Source of the DNA: Nocardioides humilatus
GTDB taxonomy: Bacteria; Actinomycetota; Actinomycetes; Propionibacteriales; Nocardioidaceae
Direction: 5' to 3'
DNA length: 64,000 nt
Assembly (NCBI RefSeq): GCF_008373755.1
Contig: NZ_VUJV01000001.1
Location: 1,196,883 to 1,260,882, forward strand
Part shown: one piece after another, positions 42,488 to 52,000 of the stretch
Numbering within the stretch: the stretch's first letter is position 1
Layout: every line of letters begins with the position of its first letter
Notes under the pieces: generated by a model
The model's input: only the letters and a program-made list of their open reading frames with translations
The model's database searches: none
What the model was told of the DNA's origin: nothing
Translations under genes and position numbers: made by a program

Positions 42488-44074
42488 ATGCCGCGCTCGA
42501 CGCCCGCCCATCAGCGGAGTCCCTTCGGCGCGCGCATCCTCGGGCCCCGCGAGCAGGACCTCGGCAAGCTCCGGATCCGGGTCCAGGTCCTGCTGACGCT
42601 GGTCGCGGTCAGCACCAACCTCATCGGCGCCGGCATCGTCTTCGTCGTCAACAACTTCGCGGTGCCCGCACCCAAGCCCAAGCACGAGATGTACGTCGCC
42701 CTGGCGATCGCCGTGCCGACCTACATCGTGGTCGCGGCGGTCGTCGGCGTGCTGTGGGGCACCTCGGCCAGCCTCCGCGCACTGCGGTGGGCGACCGAGG
42801 GCATCGACGTACTGCCCACCCCGAAGCAGCGACGTCAGGCGCTCAACGTGCCGCTGCACCTCACGCTGATGCAGCTGACGCTCTGGTTGGCCGGCAGTGC
42901 CTTCTTCACGGTCCTCACGATCATCATCCAGCCGAGCCGAGCCGTGTCGACCGGCCTCACCGTCGGGATCGGCGCGCTGATGGTGGCGGGGGTCTCCTAC
43001 CTGCTGATCGAGTTCGCCCTGCGGCCGGTCTCCGCCCGCGCACTGGTCGGCACCGAGGTGACCGACCGCGTCCGGTTCGTGGGCGTCGGGCCACGCATGC
43101 TCCTCTTCTGGACGATCGGCACCGCGGTCCCGCTCACCGGGCTCCTCGTGGCCGCGATCCTCGCGCTCGCGCAGCCGTCGGAGACGTCGTTGCGCCAGAT
43201 GGCGGTGGTGACGATCGCGACCAGCGCCTCGGTGCTGACGTGGGGTTTCGTCCTCACCGACCTCAATGCCCGCTCGGTGGTCGCGCCGATCGTCGCGGTG
43301 CGCAACGCCCTGCGCGAGGTCGCGGACGGCAACCTCGACGCCGACGTCGTCGTCTACGACGGCACCGAGCTCGGCGCCCTCCAGAGCGGCTTCAACCAGA
43401 TGTCGGCCGGCCTGCGCGAGCGCGAGAAGCTCCGCGACCTCTTCGGCCGCCACGTCGGGCACGACGTCGCGGCAGCCGCCGTCGACGCGACGACGGGCGA
43501 GGTGAAGCTGGGCGGCGAGACCCGCGTCGCCTCGGTGCTCTTCGTCGACCTGACCGGATCGACGTCCTTCGCAGCCGGCCACGCGCCGTCGGAGGTCGTC
43601 TCGGTGCTCAACCGCTTCTTCGGGATCGTCGTCGATGAGGTCGACCGACGCGGCGGGCTCGTCAACAAGTTCATGGGCGACGCCGTGCTGGCGATCTTCG
43701 GAGCCCCGACCCACGACGAGGACCACGCCGCCGAGGCGCTGTCCGCAGCCCGGGCGATGGCGATCCGGCTGACCAAGGAGGTGCCCGAGATCGAGGCCGG
43801 CATCGGGGTCGCGACCGGCACCGTCGTCGCGGGCAACGTGGGTCACGAGCTGCGTTACGAATACACCGTCATCGGCGACGCCGTGAACTCCGCGTCGCGC
43901 CTCACCGACCTCGCCAAGGAGACCAACACCGGGGTCCTGGCGATGTGGGACACCGTTGTCAGCGCTGCCGACCGCGGACGCACCGACGAGTCGATCCACT
44001 GGGAGAAGCACGGGTCCGCCGTACTCCGTGGACGCGCGGCGAAGACGCCGCTCGCGATCCCGATCGACCTGTAG
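42488..44074 (+). CDS. Membrane adenylate/guanylate cyclase, class III, with HAMP domain
   Basis: 528 aa. Six TM helices (38-260), a HAMP linker (NARSVVAPIVAVRNALREVA) and a C-terminal cyclase domain (345-510). Metal-binding Asp residues are in SVLFVDLTGSTSF and NKFMGDAVLAIFGAP; the substrate-specifying and transition-state region is YTVIGDAVNSASRLTDLAK. Domain order matches the mycobacterial Rv1318c-Rv1320c group of ATP cyclases. Makes cAMP in response to an unknown membrane signal. Confidence 0.93.
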   Translation: MPRSTPAHQRSPFGARILGPREQDLGKLRIRVQVLLTLVAVSTNLIGAGIVFVVNNFAVPAPKPKHEMYVALAIAVPTYIVVAAVVGVLWGTSASLRALRWATEGIDVLPTPKQRRQALNVPLHLTLMQLTLWLAGSAFFTVLTIIIQPSRAVSTGLTVGIGALMVAGVSYLLIEFALRPVSARALVGTEVTDRVRFVGVGPRMLLFWTIGTAVPLTGLLVAAILALAQPSETSLRQMAVVTIATSASVLTWGFVLTDLNARSVVAPIVAVRNALREVADGNLDADVVVYDGTELGALQSGFNQMSAGLREREKLRDLFGRHVGHDVAAAAVDATTGEVKLGGETRVASVLFVDLTGSTSFAAGHAPSEVVSVLNRFFGIVVDEVDRRGGLVNKFMGDAVLAIFGAPTHDEDHAAEALSAARAMAIRLTKEVPEIEAGIGVATGTVVAGNVGHELRYEYTVIGDAVNSASRLTDLAKETNTGVLAMWDTVVSAADRGRTDESIHWEKHGSAVLRGRAAKTPLAIPIDL

Positions 44075-44089
44075 GTCGCCGGCCTCGAT

Positions 44090-44680
44090 TCAGGCCAGCC
44101 CGTCGAGCACGTGCAGGACGCGGCGCAGGATCGAGTCGATGTCGACCTCGGGATAGACGACCGCGATGATCGCGTCGCGGTCGAGCACCGCGAGCCCGTG
44201 CACGGCCGCGAAACCGAGCGCCGCCAGCTCGGCGGTCGCGACCTCCGTGCCCCACCCGGTCTTCTGCGCGGCGGCGATCGTGTCGATCATCAGGTCGCGC
44301 TGCGCGAAGCGGGCCGCGACCAGCTCGGGGTCGTCGTTGCGGAGGAGGTCGGGTCGGTACATCAGGTCGAAGAGAGCAGCGTGGTTGCGGGAGAAGACGA
44401 CGTACGCCGCCCCCGCCGCGGCAACCTGCTGCCCGCCGTCCACCGGCACGCTCGCGATCGCCGTCCGGGTCTCCTCGGTCTGGAGCTGGTGCCCCTCGAC
44501 CGCGAGCGCGGTGAAGAGACCGGCCCGGTCGGCGAAGTGGTGGGCCGTCGCCTGGTGCGAGACCCCGCACCTGCGGGCGATCGCGCGGAGGCTGGCGCGC
44601 GCGGGACCGGTCGCCGCGATCTCCGCCTCGGCTGCGCGCAGCAGCCGGGCGCGGAGGTCGACGGTCGACGCGCGGCTCAC
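44090..44680 (-). CDS. TetR family repressor of the MmpL operon
   Basis: 196 aa from a GTG that overlaps the MmpL stop by 4 bp. N-terminal HTH: LLRAAEAEIAATG, then LRAIARRCGVSHQATAHHFA. C-terminal ligand domain of the common AcrR type. Being last in the mmpL operon it is autoregulated if, as expected, it binds the two 17-bp palindromic sites upstream of mmpL. Converges on the cyclase gene 15 bp away. Confidence 0.9.
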   Translation of the reverse strand: MSRASTVDLRARLLRAAEAEIAATGPARASLRAIARRCGVSHQATAHHFADRAGLFTALAVEGHQLQTEETRTAIASVPVDGGQQVAAAGAAYVVFSRNHAALFDLMYRPDLLRNDDPELVAARFAQRDLMIDTIAAAQKTGWGTEVATAELAALGFAAVHGLAVLDRDAIIAVVYPEVDIDSILRRVLHVLDGLA

Positions 44681-47600
44681 GCCGTTTCCACCGGGTCCTT
44701 CTGGCCGCTCGGCCACCACAGGCGGCGACCGAGCAGGGTGGCGGCCGCTGGCACCAGAAGGGACCGCACCACGAAGGTGTCGAGCAACAGGCCAGCACCG
44801 ATCGTGAAGCCGACGTGCGCCATCGTGCTCACGCTGCCGGCCATGAGCGCGAACATACTCGCCGCGAAGATGACGCCGGCCGACGTGATCACCGACCCCG
44901 TCGCCGCGGTGGCCCGGGCGATGCCCTCCTTCGAACCGTCGGGCGCCTCCTCGTGCATGCGTTTGGTGAGCAGCAGGTTGTAGTCGGCACCGACCGCGAC
45001 CAGGATCGTGAAGGACACCGCCATCACGGTCCAGTCGAGCTGGCTGCCCAAGATGATCTGCCACACCAGGACCGAGAGCCCGATCGCCGAGGCGTAGGAC
45101 AAGACGACGGTCGCCATCAGCATCGTGGCGGCGACCACGCTGCGGAGCAGCACCAGGAGGACCAGGAACACCGCGATGAGTGCGGCGAGCGCCACCGCGC
45201 GCATGTCGGACTGCGAGTAGTCGGCGAGATCCGAGTTGGTCGCCGCCATGCCGGTCATGCTGACCTTCGCGTCCTCGAGCCGGGTGCCGCGGAAGGCCTG
45301 CTCGACGGTCGCATGGATCTCGTGGGTCCGCGCCGACGCCTCGTGCCCGAACGCGTCGGTGGCACCGAGCACGGCGAACCGCGCCGTCCGGCCGTCCGGG
45401 GACAAGAAGAGCTTCATCGCCGCGGCGAAACGCTGGTCCTTGAGCGCGACGGGCGGCAGGTAGAAGCCGCCGATGGCGGGGTCGTCCGCGACTGAACCGG
45501 TGCGCTGCAAGTACGACGCCGCGCGGCTCAGTCCCTGACGGAGCTCCGGCAGGGAGGCGGCCACCTCCTCGGTGCCGCCGGCGAGCTGCTCGGCGCCGTC
45601 AGCGAGCTGGTCCGCGCCGCCGGCGAGCTGGTCGGCGCCGTCGGCGAGGCCGCCGAGCTTGTCGGCGAAGAGCTGCTGACCGTCAGCGAGCTGAGCAGCG
45701 CCGTCGTGGGCCTTGCGCAGGCCGTCCCGCAGCTGGCGGAGTCCGTCCTCGAGCCCGACGGTCCCGTCAGCGAGTCGCTCGGCCGCAGTGGCCGCCTGGC
45801 GCAGGCCCGGGAGGAGCTGGTCGCGCTCGGCGACCCAGATCTGTCGGATCCCCTCGCGAGCCTGTCGGCATGCGGGATCGACGTTGCAGGTCAGGCTCTT
45901 GGTCCGCAGTGCGTCGTAGGCGAGGCCGAGGCCGTCCACGGCGAGCTGCACCTGGTCAGCGCCGGCGCGCAGCCCACGAGCGAGGTCCGCCGTACCTCCG
46001 GCCAGCTGCCCGGTGCCCTGCACCGCCTCATCGGCGCCGTCGAGCAGCTGGCGCACGCCGTCGGAGAGCCGGGCCGTGCCCGACGCGAGCCGGTCGGCGC
46101 CGCTGACGGCCTGGTCGGCTCCATCGGCGAGCTCGACCGTGCCGTCGCTGAGCTGGTCGGCCCCGTCACCGAGCTGGCCCGCGCCGTCGGCGAGCTGCTC
46201 GGCGCCCTTCTCGCCCTTGCCGATCCGGTCGGAGGCGCGGTCGAGCCGCGTGCCGACGAGGCCGGCCTGGCGCGCCACCGACGCGTCGGTGATCGGCTCG
46301 CCGAGCGGGCGGGTGATGCTGCGGACGAGCACGACGCCCTTCTCCTGGGCGATGGCCGAGGCGGCGTGCTCCAGGAGCGCGAGGTCGCGTGGGTTGCGCA
46401 GGTCGTGGTCGGCCTGGATCAGCACGTAGTCGGGGAGGATCTCGTTGACCGGGAAGTGGCGGTCGAGCATCGCGTAGCCGCGGTTGCTCTCCGTCTCCTT
46501 CTTCTGGGAGTCACGGGTGTCGTAGCTGACCGCCAGCAACGGCGCGAGCGCCGCCAGCGCGAGCAGCGGTACGAGCGAGGCCGCGAGCATCCGCGTGGGA
46601 TGGGCGACGACGAGCGCAGCCAAGCGCGGCCACACCTTGTCGGCCTTGGTGGCTCGCGGCTCGCACCAGCCCCGACGACCGGCGAGGGCGAGGAGGGCCG
46701 GCGTGAGAGTGATCGCCACGAGCAGGTTGATCGCGACACTGACCGCGATCGCCGGACCGGTGGTCGAGAAGAAGCCGAGGTCGGCGAGCAGCATGCAGCC
46801 GCAGGCGAGCACGACGGTCAGGGCAGAGCCCACGATGACGCTGGTGATGCGGGCGCCCGCGGTGGCCGCGGCCAGCTCCGGCGGCACCCCTTCGCGGCGC
46901 AGCTCCTGGTAGCGGCTGACGAGGAAGATCGCGTAGTCCGTGCCGGCGCCGAGCACCACGGCCGTGAGGAAGGTGCCGCTGAAGGTCGAGACCGTGAAGA
47001 GGTCGAGCTCGCCGCACAGCGCGGTGAGGGCGCGCGCCAGGCCGAGACCGAGCCCCACGATGGTGAGCACGACCCCCATCACCGCGAAGGAGCGGTAGAT
47101 CAGCCAGAGCAGCAGCGCGATCAGTCCGATGCTGACGATCGTGATCCGGATGACGCTGTGCTCGGTCTCGGTCGCCAGGTCCACGATCGTTGCCGTCGGG
47201 CCGGTGACCGCCACGTCGAGACCGTCGGGCGCAAGGTCGGCGGCGACGTCACGGACAGCGGTCACCTGCTGGATCGACGACGGGGCACCGGTCACACCGG
47301 TGATGCCGACCAGCACGTAACGCGCTTCGCCGTCCTTGCTGGTGAGCGCACCGAGCAGCTCGGGGTTCTTGCGGATGTCCTGGACGAACGTGACGTTCTT
47401 GTCGTCCTTGGTGAGCACCGAGGCGAGCCGGGCGGCGTACTTCTCGTCGGCGGCGGTCAGCCCCGATTCACGCTCCATGGCGATCACGACGAAGCTGTTG
47501 GCCCCGCCGTTGCCGAAGGCCTCGCCCATCTCCTCGACCGCGACGATCGAGGGCGCCTCCTCCGGCACGACGGCCGTGGAGTCCTTGGCCGCGACCTCCT

Positions 47601-47718
47601 CGATCTGCGGCACGAAGATGTTGAGCGCGCCCGCGAGCGCCAACCAGGCGACGACCACCCACACGGCCCGCTTGGCCGCGAATCCTGCAATTCCCGAGAC
47701 GCGTCCGTTGTCCGCCAT
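44677..47718 (-). CDS. MmpL/RND family exporter with long heptad-repeat external domain
   Basis: 1,013 aa from the ATG at 47718 (GGGG 6 nt upstream). Two six-helix MMPL blocks with LGAGTDYAIFLVSRYQELR and VAVGADYNLLLTKRMHEEA proton-relay motifs. The second periplasmic domain (about 500-780) is dominated by repeats of the type QLADGADQL / GADRLASGTARL, a right-handed-helix or coiled-coil pattern found in YhgE and some MmpL proteins, interrupted by a Cys pair (CNVDPACRQ). Exports a lipid, siderophore or drug. Followed by its TetR. Confidence 0.93.
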   Translation of the reverse strand: MADNGRVSGIAGFAAKRAVWVVVAWLALAGALNIFVPQIEEVAAKDSTAVVPEEAPSIVAVEEMGEAFGNGGANSFVVIAMERESGLTAADEKYAARLASVLTKDDKNVTFVQDIRKNPELLGALTSKDGEARYVLVGITGVTGAPSSIQQVTAVRDVAADLAPDGLDVAVTGPTATIVDLATETEHSVIRITIVSIGLIALLLWLIYRSFAVMGVVLTIVGLGLGLARALTALCGELDLFTVSTFSGTFLTAVVLGAGTDYAIFLVSRYQELRREGVPPELAAATAGARITSVIVGSALTVVLACGCMLLADLGFFSTTGPAIAVSVAINLLVAITLTPALLALAGRRGWCEPRATKADKVWPRLAALVVAHPTRMLAASLVPLLALAALAPLLAVSYDTRDSQKKETESNRGYAMLDRHFPVNEILPDYVLIQADHDLRNPRDLALLEHAASAIAQEKGVVLVRSITRPLGEPITDASVARQAGLVGTRLDRASDRIGKGEKGAEQLADGAGQLGDGADQLSDGTVELADGADQAVSGADRLASGTARLSDGVRQLLDGADEAVQGTGQLAGGTADLARGLRAGADQVQLAVDGLGLAYDALRTKSLTCNVDPACRQAREGIRQIWVAERDQLLPGLRQAATAAERLADGTVGLEDGLRQLRDGLRKAHDGAAQLADGQQLFADKLGGLADGADQLAGGADQLADGAEQLAGGTEEVAASLPELRQGLSRAASYLQRTGSVADDPAIGGFYLPPVALKDQRFAAAMKLFLSPDGRTARFAVLGATDAFGHEASARTHEIHATVEQAFRGTRLEDAKVSMTGMAATNSDLADYSQSDMRAVALAALIAVFLVLLVLLRSVVAATMLMATVVLSYASAIGLSVLVWQIILGSQLDWTVMAVSFTILVAVGADYNLLLTKRMHEEAPDGSKEGIARATAATGSVITSAGVIFAASMFALMAGSVSTMAHVGFTIGAGLLLDTFVVRSLLVPAAATLLGRRLWWPSGQKDPVETA

Positions 47719-47758
47719 CGATTCCCCTGGCCCTGTCGCGTCGACTCCCCCCACCTGA

Positions 47759-47822
47759 TTGCCAGTGGCAAGGAACGTGTTCTACGGGAACCTAGGCGAG
47801 CCTCCTTGCCAGTGGCAAGGAA
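47759..47822. promoter_or_regulatory. Twin TetR operators and promoter of the mmpL-tetR operon
   Basis: TTGCCAGTGGCAAGGAA occurs twice, at 47759-47775 and 47806-47822, 47 bp apart; each contains the palindrome TTGCC-AGT-GGCAA. On the minus strand -35 TTGCCA (47818-47813) and -10 TAGGTT (47794-47789) are 18 bp apart, so one operator covers the -35 box and the other follows the start site. Confidence 0.78.
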
Positions 47823-47849
47823 GTGTGACGCGGCCCTCAGGCCGGTCGC

Positions 47850-49013
47850 TCAGACGGTCGCGACCGCGCTGCTCGGGTCAACGAGGATCTTGGCGTGCTT
47901 CTCGGGGTCGCCGAGGGCCTCGAAGGCCGCCGCCACACCGTCGAGACCGACCGTCCCGGTGACCAGCGGCGTCACGTCGACCTTGCCCGACGCGATCCAC
48001 TGCAGGGTTTGGTGGAACTCGCTCGGGTCATAGGCGAACGCGAAGCGGAGGTCGATCTCCTTGTTGATCGCCATCGACGGCCGGAACGAGTCGGCCTCCA
48101 TGCACACCCCCACCACGACGACCCGCGAGAGCAGCGGCGCCGACGAGACGATGTGCTCGATCATCCCCGGCACGCCGACGCACTCGAAGACGACCGGCCC
48201 ACGCGGGGTCGCGCCGGCCTTCTCGGCGGCACGCATGACGTGGGCCCACGGCAGCAGGGGTACGGCGCGCAGCTTGTCCATCGCGTCGAGCCCGAGCTCG
48301 GCCAGCGCGATCGGGTTGGTCAGGTAGCGGCGCGACTCCTCGAAGGAGCTCCACGGCGACGCGGAGGCCGGGTCGATGACGACGTCAGCCCCGCACTGCT
48401 CAGCCAGCGCGCGCCGGCCGGCCGAGAAGTCGCTCGCGATCACGTGCTTCACGCCCGTCGCCTTGAGCATGAGGATCACCGCGAGGCCGATCGGGCCGCA
48501 CCCGATGACGACGGCGACGTCCTTGGCAGCGGCCTGCCCGCGACGTACGGCGTGCAGCGCGACCGCCATCGGCTCGGTGAGGGCCGCACGGTCAGCGTCG
48601 AGCCCGTTCGGCACGGGCATGGTCATCGACGCGGTGACGAGCACCTGGTCGGCGTACGCACCGGACGCCTGCTCGCTCAGCCCGGTCAGGTGCACCTCGG
48701 TGCCGGAGCGCAGCACCGGGAGTGCGACCACCCGGGTGCCGACCGGCCACGACTTCTTCGTCTTCGGCCCGTAGTCGGCGACGGTCCCGACGAACTCGTG
48801 GCCCATGACCACCCGCTGGCTCGACCGCATGAACCCGTCGTAGCCCAGCGCCGCCACGTCGTCGGCCGTCTCGTCACAGTGCGTGCGGGCGTGCAGGTCG
48901 GACCCGCAGATCCCGCACCGCTCGACATCGATCAGCACCTGACCCTTCGTCGGGGTCAGGTCGGCGATCTCCTCGACCGCGAGCTCGGCTTCGTGACAGG
49001 TGACGGCGCGCAT
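47850..49013 (-). CDS. Zinc-dependent medium-chain dehydrogenase
   Basis: 387 aa MDR-family NAD(P)-dependent alcohol dehydrogenase. Catalytic zinc ligands are in CGICGSDLH and VMGHEFVG; the Rossmann motif is VAVVIGCGPIGLAVILML. The structural-zinc lobe is changed: no four-cysteine cluster is present between residues 90 and 125. An inserted segment (WSSFEESRRYLTNPIALAEL) is longer than usual. Substrate unknown. Lies downstream of, and in the same direction as, pckG behind a strong hairpin. Confidence 0.9.
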   Translation of the reverse strand: MRAVTCHEAELAVEEIADLTPTKGQVLIDVERCGICGSDLHARTHCDETADDVAALGYDGFMRSSQRVVMGHEFVGTVADYGPKTKKSWPVGTRVVALPVLRSGTEVHLTGLSEQASGAYADQVLVTASMTMPVPNGLDADRAALTEPMAVALHAVRRGQAAAKDVAVVIGCGPIGLAVILMLKATGVKHVIASDFSAGRRALAEQCGADVVIDPASASPWSSFEESRRYLTNPIALAELGLDAMDKLRAVPLLPWAHVMRAAEKAGATPRGPVVFECVGVPGMIEHIVSSAPLLSRVVVVGVCMEADSFRPSMAINKEIDLRFAFAYDPSEFHQTLQWIASGKVDVTPLVTGTVGLDGVAAAFEALGDPEKHAKILVDPSSAVATV

Positions 49014-49028
49014 TGCCGGAGAATGTCA

Positions 49029-49060
49029 TACGGCCCGCACCCCGGAGGGTGCGAGCCGTA
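49029..49060 (-). terminator. Hairpin after pckG
   Basis: 14-bp stem with one mismatch and a 4-nt loop (left arm starts TACGGCCCGCACCC, right arm ends GCGAGCCGTA). It stands 26 bp after the pckG stop; no strong U-run follows. Confidence 0.65.
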
Positions 49061-49085
49061 GGACGGTTGCTCGTTGAGCTGACGA

Positions 49086-50909
49086 TCAGGCGTCGTCGAG
49101 GGCCTTGGCGACCCGACGGTGGGCCTCCCAGATCTCCTCGGGCAGGCCGTCGAACTGGGCCAGGTGCTTCTCGCGGTAGCCCATCTCCTGCTGCCACCGC
49201 TCGGTGTCGATGGTCAGGATGGTGTCGAGGTCGGCGAGCGTCTGCTCGTCGAGGCCCTCGAGGTTGAGCTCCTCGCGCGCCGGGAGGACGCCGACCGGCG
49301 TCTCGACACCGGTGACCTCGCCGTTGCGGTACTGCATCAGCCACAGCAGCGGGCGGAGGTTCTCGCGGTAGCCGGGCCACAGGAAGCGGCCGTCGTCGCC
49401 GCGCTGGAACCAGTTGACGTGGGCGAAGATCGGGTTGTTCGTGGCCTTGCCGATGACGTTGAGCCAGTGCTGGCCGTAGTCCGCCTCGGGGTAGGACATG
49501 AACGGACGCATCGACATCGGGTCGTAGCGGAGCACGCCCTCGAGGCCGTCGGCCGCGGCGGTCGCCTCGGCGCCCAGCGTGAGGCCGTCGTAGACACCCT
49601 CGGCGACGTCGTTGATCGCGCGGATCAGCGGCTCGCGGTCACGCGTGCGGCCACCGAAGATGATGCCGTGGATCTCGACGCCCTCGTGGTCGTCGTAGTC
49701 ACCGGCGACGTTGGGCACGTTGGCCAGCGTCGTCGTGAAGCGCGAGTTGGGGTGGGCCCAGTCGGCGCCGGCGTCGGCCTCGGCGCGGTCGGCGATCCGC
49801 TCGCCCTTCCAGTCCAGCCAGCCGTCGAGGTCGGTCGGCTTGTCGCCGCGACCCTCCCACCAGACCGCCTGCGTCTTCTCGTTGTAGGCGACGTTGGTGT
49901 AGATGACGCCCAGGCCCGGCTTGATCGACTCGATCGCGGTCGGGTTGGTCTTCTCGTTGGTGTCCTTGGCGACACCGAAGACGCCGTTCTCCGGGTTGAA
50001 GCCGCGGAGCACGCCGTTGTCGTCGACCCAGATCCAGGCGATGTCGTCGCCGTAGAACTCGACGTAGTAGCGGTCACCGAGAGCGTCGGGAGCCAGCGTC
50101 ATCGCGAGGTTGGTCTTGCCCGAGGCGCTCGGGAAGCCACCGCAGATGTTCCACTTCTTGCCGGTCCCCTTGTCGGTGATGCCGAGCAGCATGAACTGCT
50201 CCACCAAGAAGCCGTTCTTCCAGCCGTCGTAGGAGCCCTGACGCAGACCGTGGGCGATCTTGCCGAGCAGCGCGTTGCCGCCGTAGGACGAACCGAAGTG
50301 CAGGATCGTGCGCTCGTCAGCGACGGTCACGAAGTAGCGCTTGTCGTCGGGCGTGCCCTGGCCGAGGTTCGGCAGGTCGCCGGTCACGTGGACGGCCTTC
50401 ACGAAGTCGTCGCCCAGGTGGTTGATGTAGTCGACGCCGACCCGCGCCATGCGGATCATCTGGAGCACGACGTTGACGTTGTCGGTGAGCTCGACGCCAG
50501 CGGCGAACTTGTCGAGCGGGCCACCGGCAGGCGCCATCAGGTAGGGGATGACGTACATGGTCTTGCCCTGCGAGGCGCCGGTCATCAGCTCGACGAGCTT
50601 CGGCTTCATCTCAGCAGCGGGCCGCCAGTTGTTGTAGGTGCCCTTGTCGGCCTCGTTGGAGGTCGCGACGATCGTGCGCTCCTCGGCGCGAGCGGTGTCC
50701 TTGAAGTAGGACCGCGAGTAGTAGCTGCCCTCGCCGGCCGGGAGGAGCTCGCCGGACGCGAGCGCCAGCTCGATCAGGCGTGCGTCGTCGGACGCGGAAA
50801 CGACCTCGACGTTGTCTGCGCCGGTGATCCCAGCCCAGTGCGCGACGTAGTCGCGAACATAGGTGTTGGTGAGCCCCGCCTCATCGAGAACCCGCTCCAC
50901 ATCGACCAT
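49086..50909 (-). CDS. pckG: Phosphoenolpyruvate carboxykinase (GTP)
   Basis: 607 aa from the ATG at 50909 (AAAGG upstream). Converts oxaloacetate and GTP to phosphoenolpyruvate. The P-loop region is CGGFPSASGKTNLAMT, metal site residues lie in YVEFYGDDIAWIW, and FGGRTRDREPLI and NWFQRGDDGRFLWPGYREN are GTP-class signatures absent from ATP-type enzymes. Length is standard for the family. Single-gene unit with its own promoter and terminator. Confidence 0.97.
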   Translation of the reverse strand: MVDVERVLDEAGLTNTYVRDYVAHWAGITGADNVEVVSASDDARLIELALASGELLPAGEGSYYSRSYFKDTARAEERTIVATSNEADKGTYNNWRPAAEMKPKLVELMTGASQGKTMYVIPYLMAPAGGPLDKFAAGVELTDNVNVVLQMIRMARVGVDYINHLGDDFVKAVHVTGDLPNLGQGTPDDKRYFVTVADERTILHFGSSYGGNALLGKIAHGLRQGSYDGWKNGFLVEQFMLLGITDKGTGKKWNICGGFPSASGKTNLAMTLAPDALGDRYYVEFYGDDIAWIWVDDNGVLRGFNPENGVFGVAKDTNEKTNPTAIESIKPGLGVIYTNVAYNEKTQAVWWEGRGDKPTDLDGWLDWKGERIADRAEADAGADWAHPNSRFTTTLANVPNVAGDYDDHEGVEIHGIIFGGRTRDREPLIRAINDVAEGVYDGLTLGAEATAAADGLEGVLRYDPMSMRPFMSYPEADYGQHWLNVIGKATNNPIFAHVNWFQRGDDGRFLWPGYRENLRPLLWLMQYRNGEVTGVETPVGVLPAREELNLEGLDEQTLADLDTILTIDTERWQQEMGYREKHLAQFDGLPEEIWEAHRRVAKALDDA

Positions 50910-51136
50910 CAGTCTTGCCTTTCGCGTCCGTTTGGGTGGGGGCACGCTACCTCACGCTCAGGTGCCCGATTTCCCAGGTGGCATATCGCCTGAACCGTGG
51001 ACACCGTCGTCCGCGACGAGAGCCACCATGACATCCATCCGCGGTCGTTCGCACATCGGGGCACCTCGTTGTGGGTCAGTCCACACCGAACCCGGCATTG
51101 GATCGTTCGAATCCGACAAGGCGCCCGACGGGTGAC
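50910..51136. promoter_or_regulatory. pckG upstream region
   Basis: The largest gap (227 bp). A TAGCGT -10 box for pckG lies at 50949-50944 on the minus strand, giving a leader of roughly 30 nt. Beyond it I see no gene, RNA structure or repeat up to the lipoprotein stop at 51137. Confidence 0.45.
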
Positions 51137-52000
51137 TCAGAAGCCGCAGTGCGGACCGAAGAACCCGTGCATCGCGGCCCGTCGTTCGGCACCGATCGGC
51201 AGGTAGAAGAAGGCCCCACCAGGGAGATCGGCCAGCTCCGGCGCCTCGACCCGGACGCCGAACAGCGTGCCCACCTTGTCCTCGGCCAGTGCGTGCTCGT
51301 CGCACCGCGCAGGCTCGATGCGGAGCTCGACCGTCACGGGCTCGCCGACCAGCGGCACCCGGGTGTCGGTGCGCTCCGCCGCCGAGCCGTCGGCCTGGCG
51401 GAAGAGAGGAGTGTCCTCGAAGCCGCGGAAGACCACGTCGTCCCGTGCGCCGGTCGGGGTGAAGGTCACCGGCAGCACGTAGACCGAGTCGAGGCCCTCG
51501 CCGATCACCTCGCCGTCGCCGAGGGTCAGGTCGGCCGCACCACCGAGGACCTCCTGCGCGCAGTCGCGGTCGAGGAAGAGCCCGATGGCGCCGTACCTGT
51601 CGGTCGCGATGGTGCGCGAGACCACCACCGGACCGTCGTCGACGCGGTAGGTGAGGACGACGTCGGCGTCCGACCCTTCGCCGCAGCGGCCCGGCGGCAC
51701 CTCGAAGTCGAGGTCGACCTCGTTCTGGAACTCCTCCTCGCCCGTCCACACCACGGTGTCGAACCGGTCGGAGCTCACCACGGCCCGCAGCACGGTGATC
51801 GCGTGGTCGCCATCGTTGACGAGTCGCACGTAGGCGGTGCGGGTGATGCGCCAGAGCCGGCCCTGGTCGAAGTACGCCGTCAGCCCTGTTTCCAGCGGGA
51901 CGACCGCCGCGCCGCGGGCCTCGTCGTCCTCGTGCGGCAGCGCGCTGCAACCCGAGAGCAGCAGGGCCAGAACGATCAGCGGAGTGGCGGGACTGCGCAT
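51137..52000 (-). CDS. Secreted lipoprotein of unknown function
   Basis: 287 aa. Signal peptide with lipobox LLSGC (Cys18). The mature part is beta-rich and acidic with five more cysteines (PGRCGEG, DRDCAQE, PARCDEH, PHCGF), suggesting disulfides. A DUF-type repeat of extracellular strands is likely, without a motif I recognise. The ATG at 52000 shares a base with the aldehyde dehydrogenase stop (a GTG at 52003 is possible), so it is co-translated with the polyamine enzyme; whether it has a role there is unknown. Confidence 0.8.
   Translation of the reverse strand: MRSPATPLIVLALLLSGCSALPHEDDEARGAAVVPLETGLTAYFDQGRLWRITRTAYVRLVNDGDHAITVLRAVVSSDRFDTVVWTGEEEFQNEVDLDFEVPPGRCGEGSDADVVLTYRVDDGPVVVSRTIATDRYGAIGLFLDRDCAQEVLGGAADLTLGDGEVIGEGLDSVYVLPVTFTPTGARDDVVFRGFEDTPLFRQADGSAAERTDTRVPLVGEPVTVELRIEPARCDEHALAEDKVGTLFGVRVEAPELADLPGGAFFYLPIGAERRAAMHGFFGPHCGF

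Noticed and set aside
45550-46200. Tandem DNA repeats within the mmpL gene
   Set aside because: The periodicity is at protein level (heptad-like QLADGA units); nucleotide copies are too divergent to be a recent DNA repeat.
49029-49060. Riboswitch or small RNA before the dehydrogenase
   Set aside because: Only a simple hairpin is visible and it fits a terminator after pckG.
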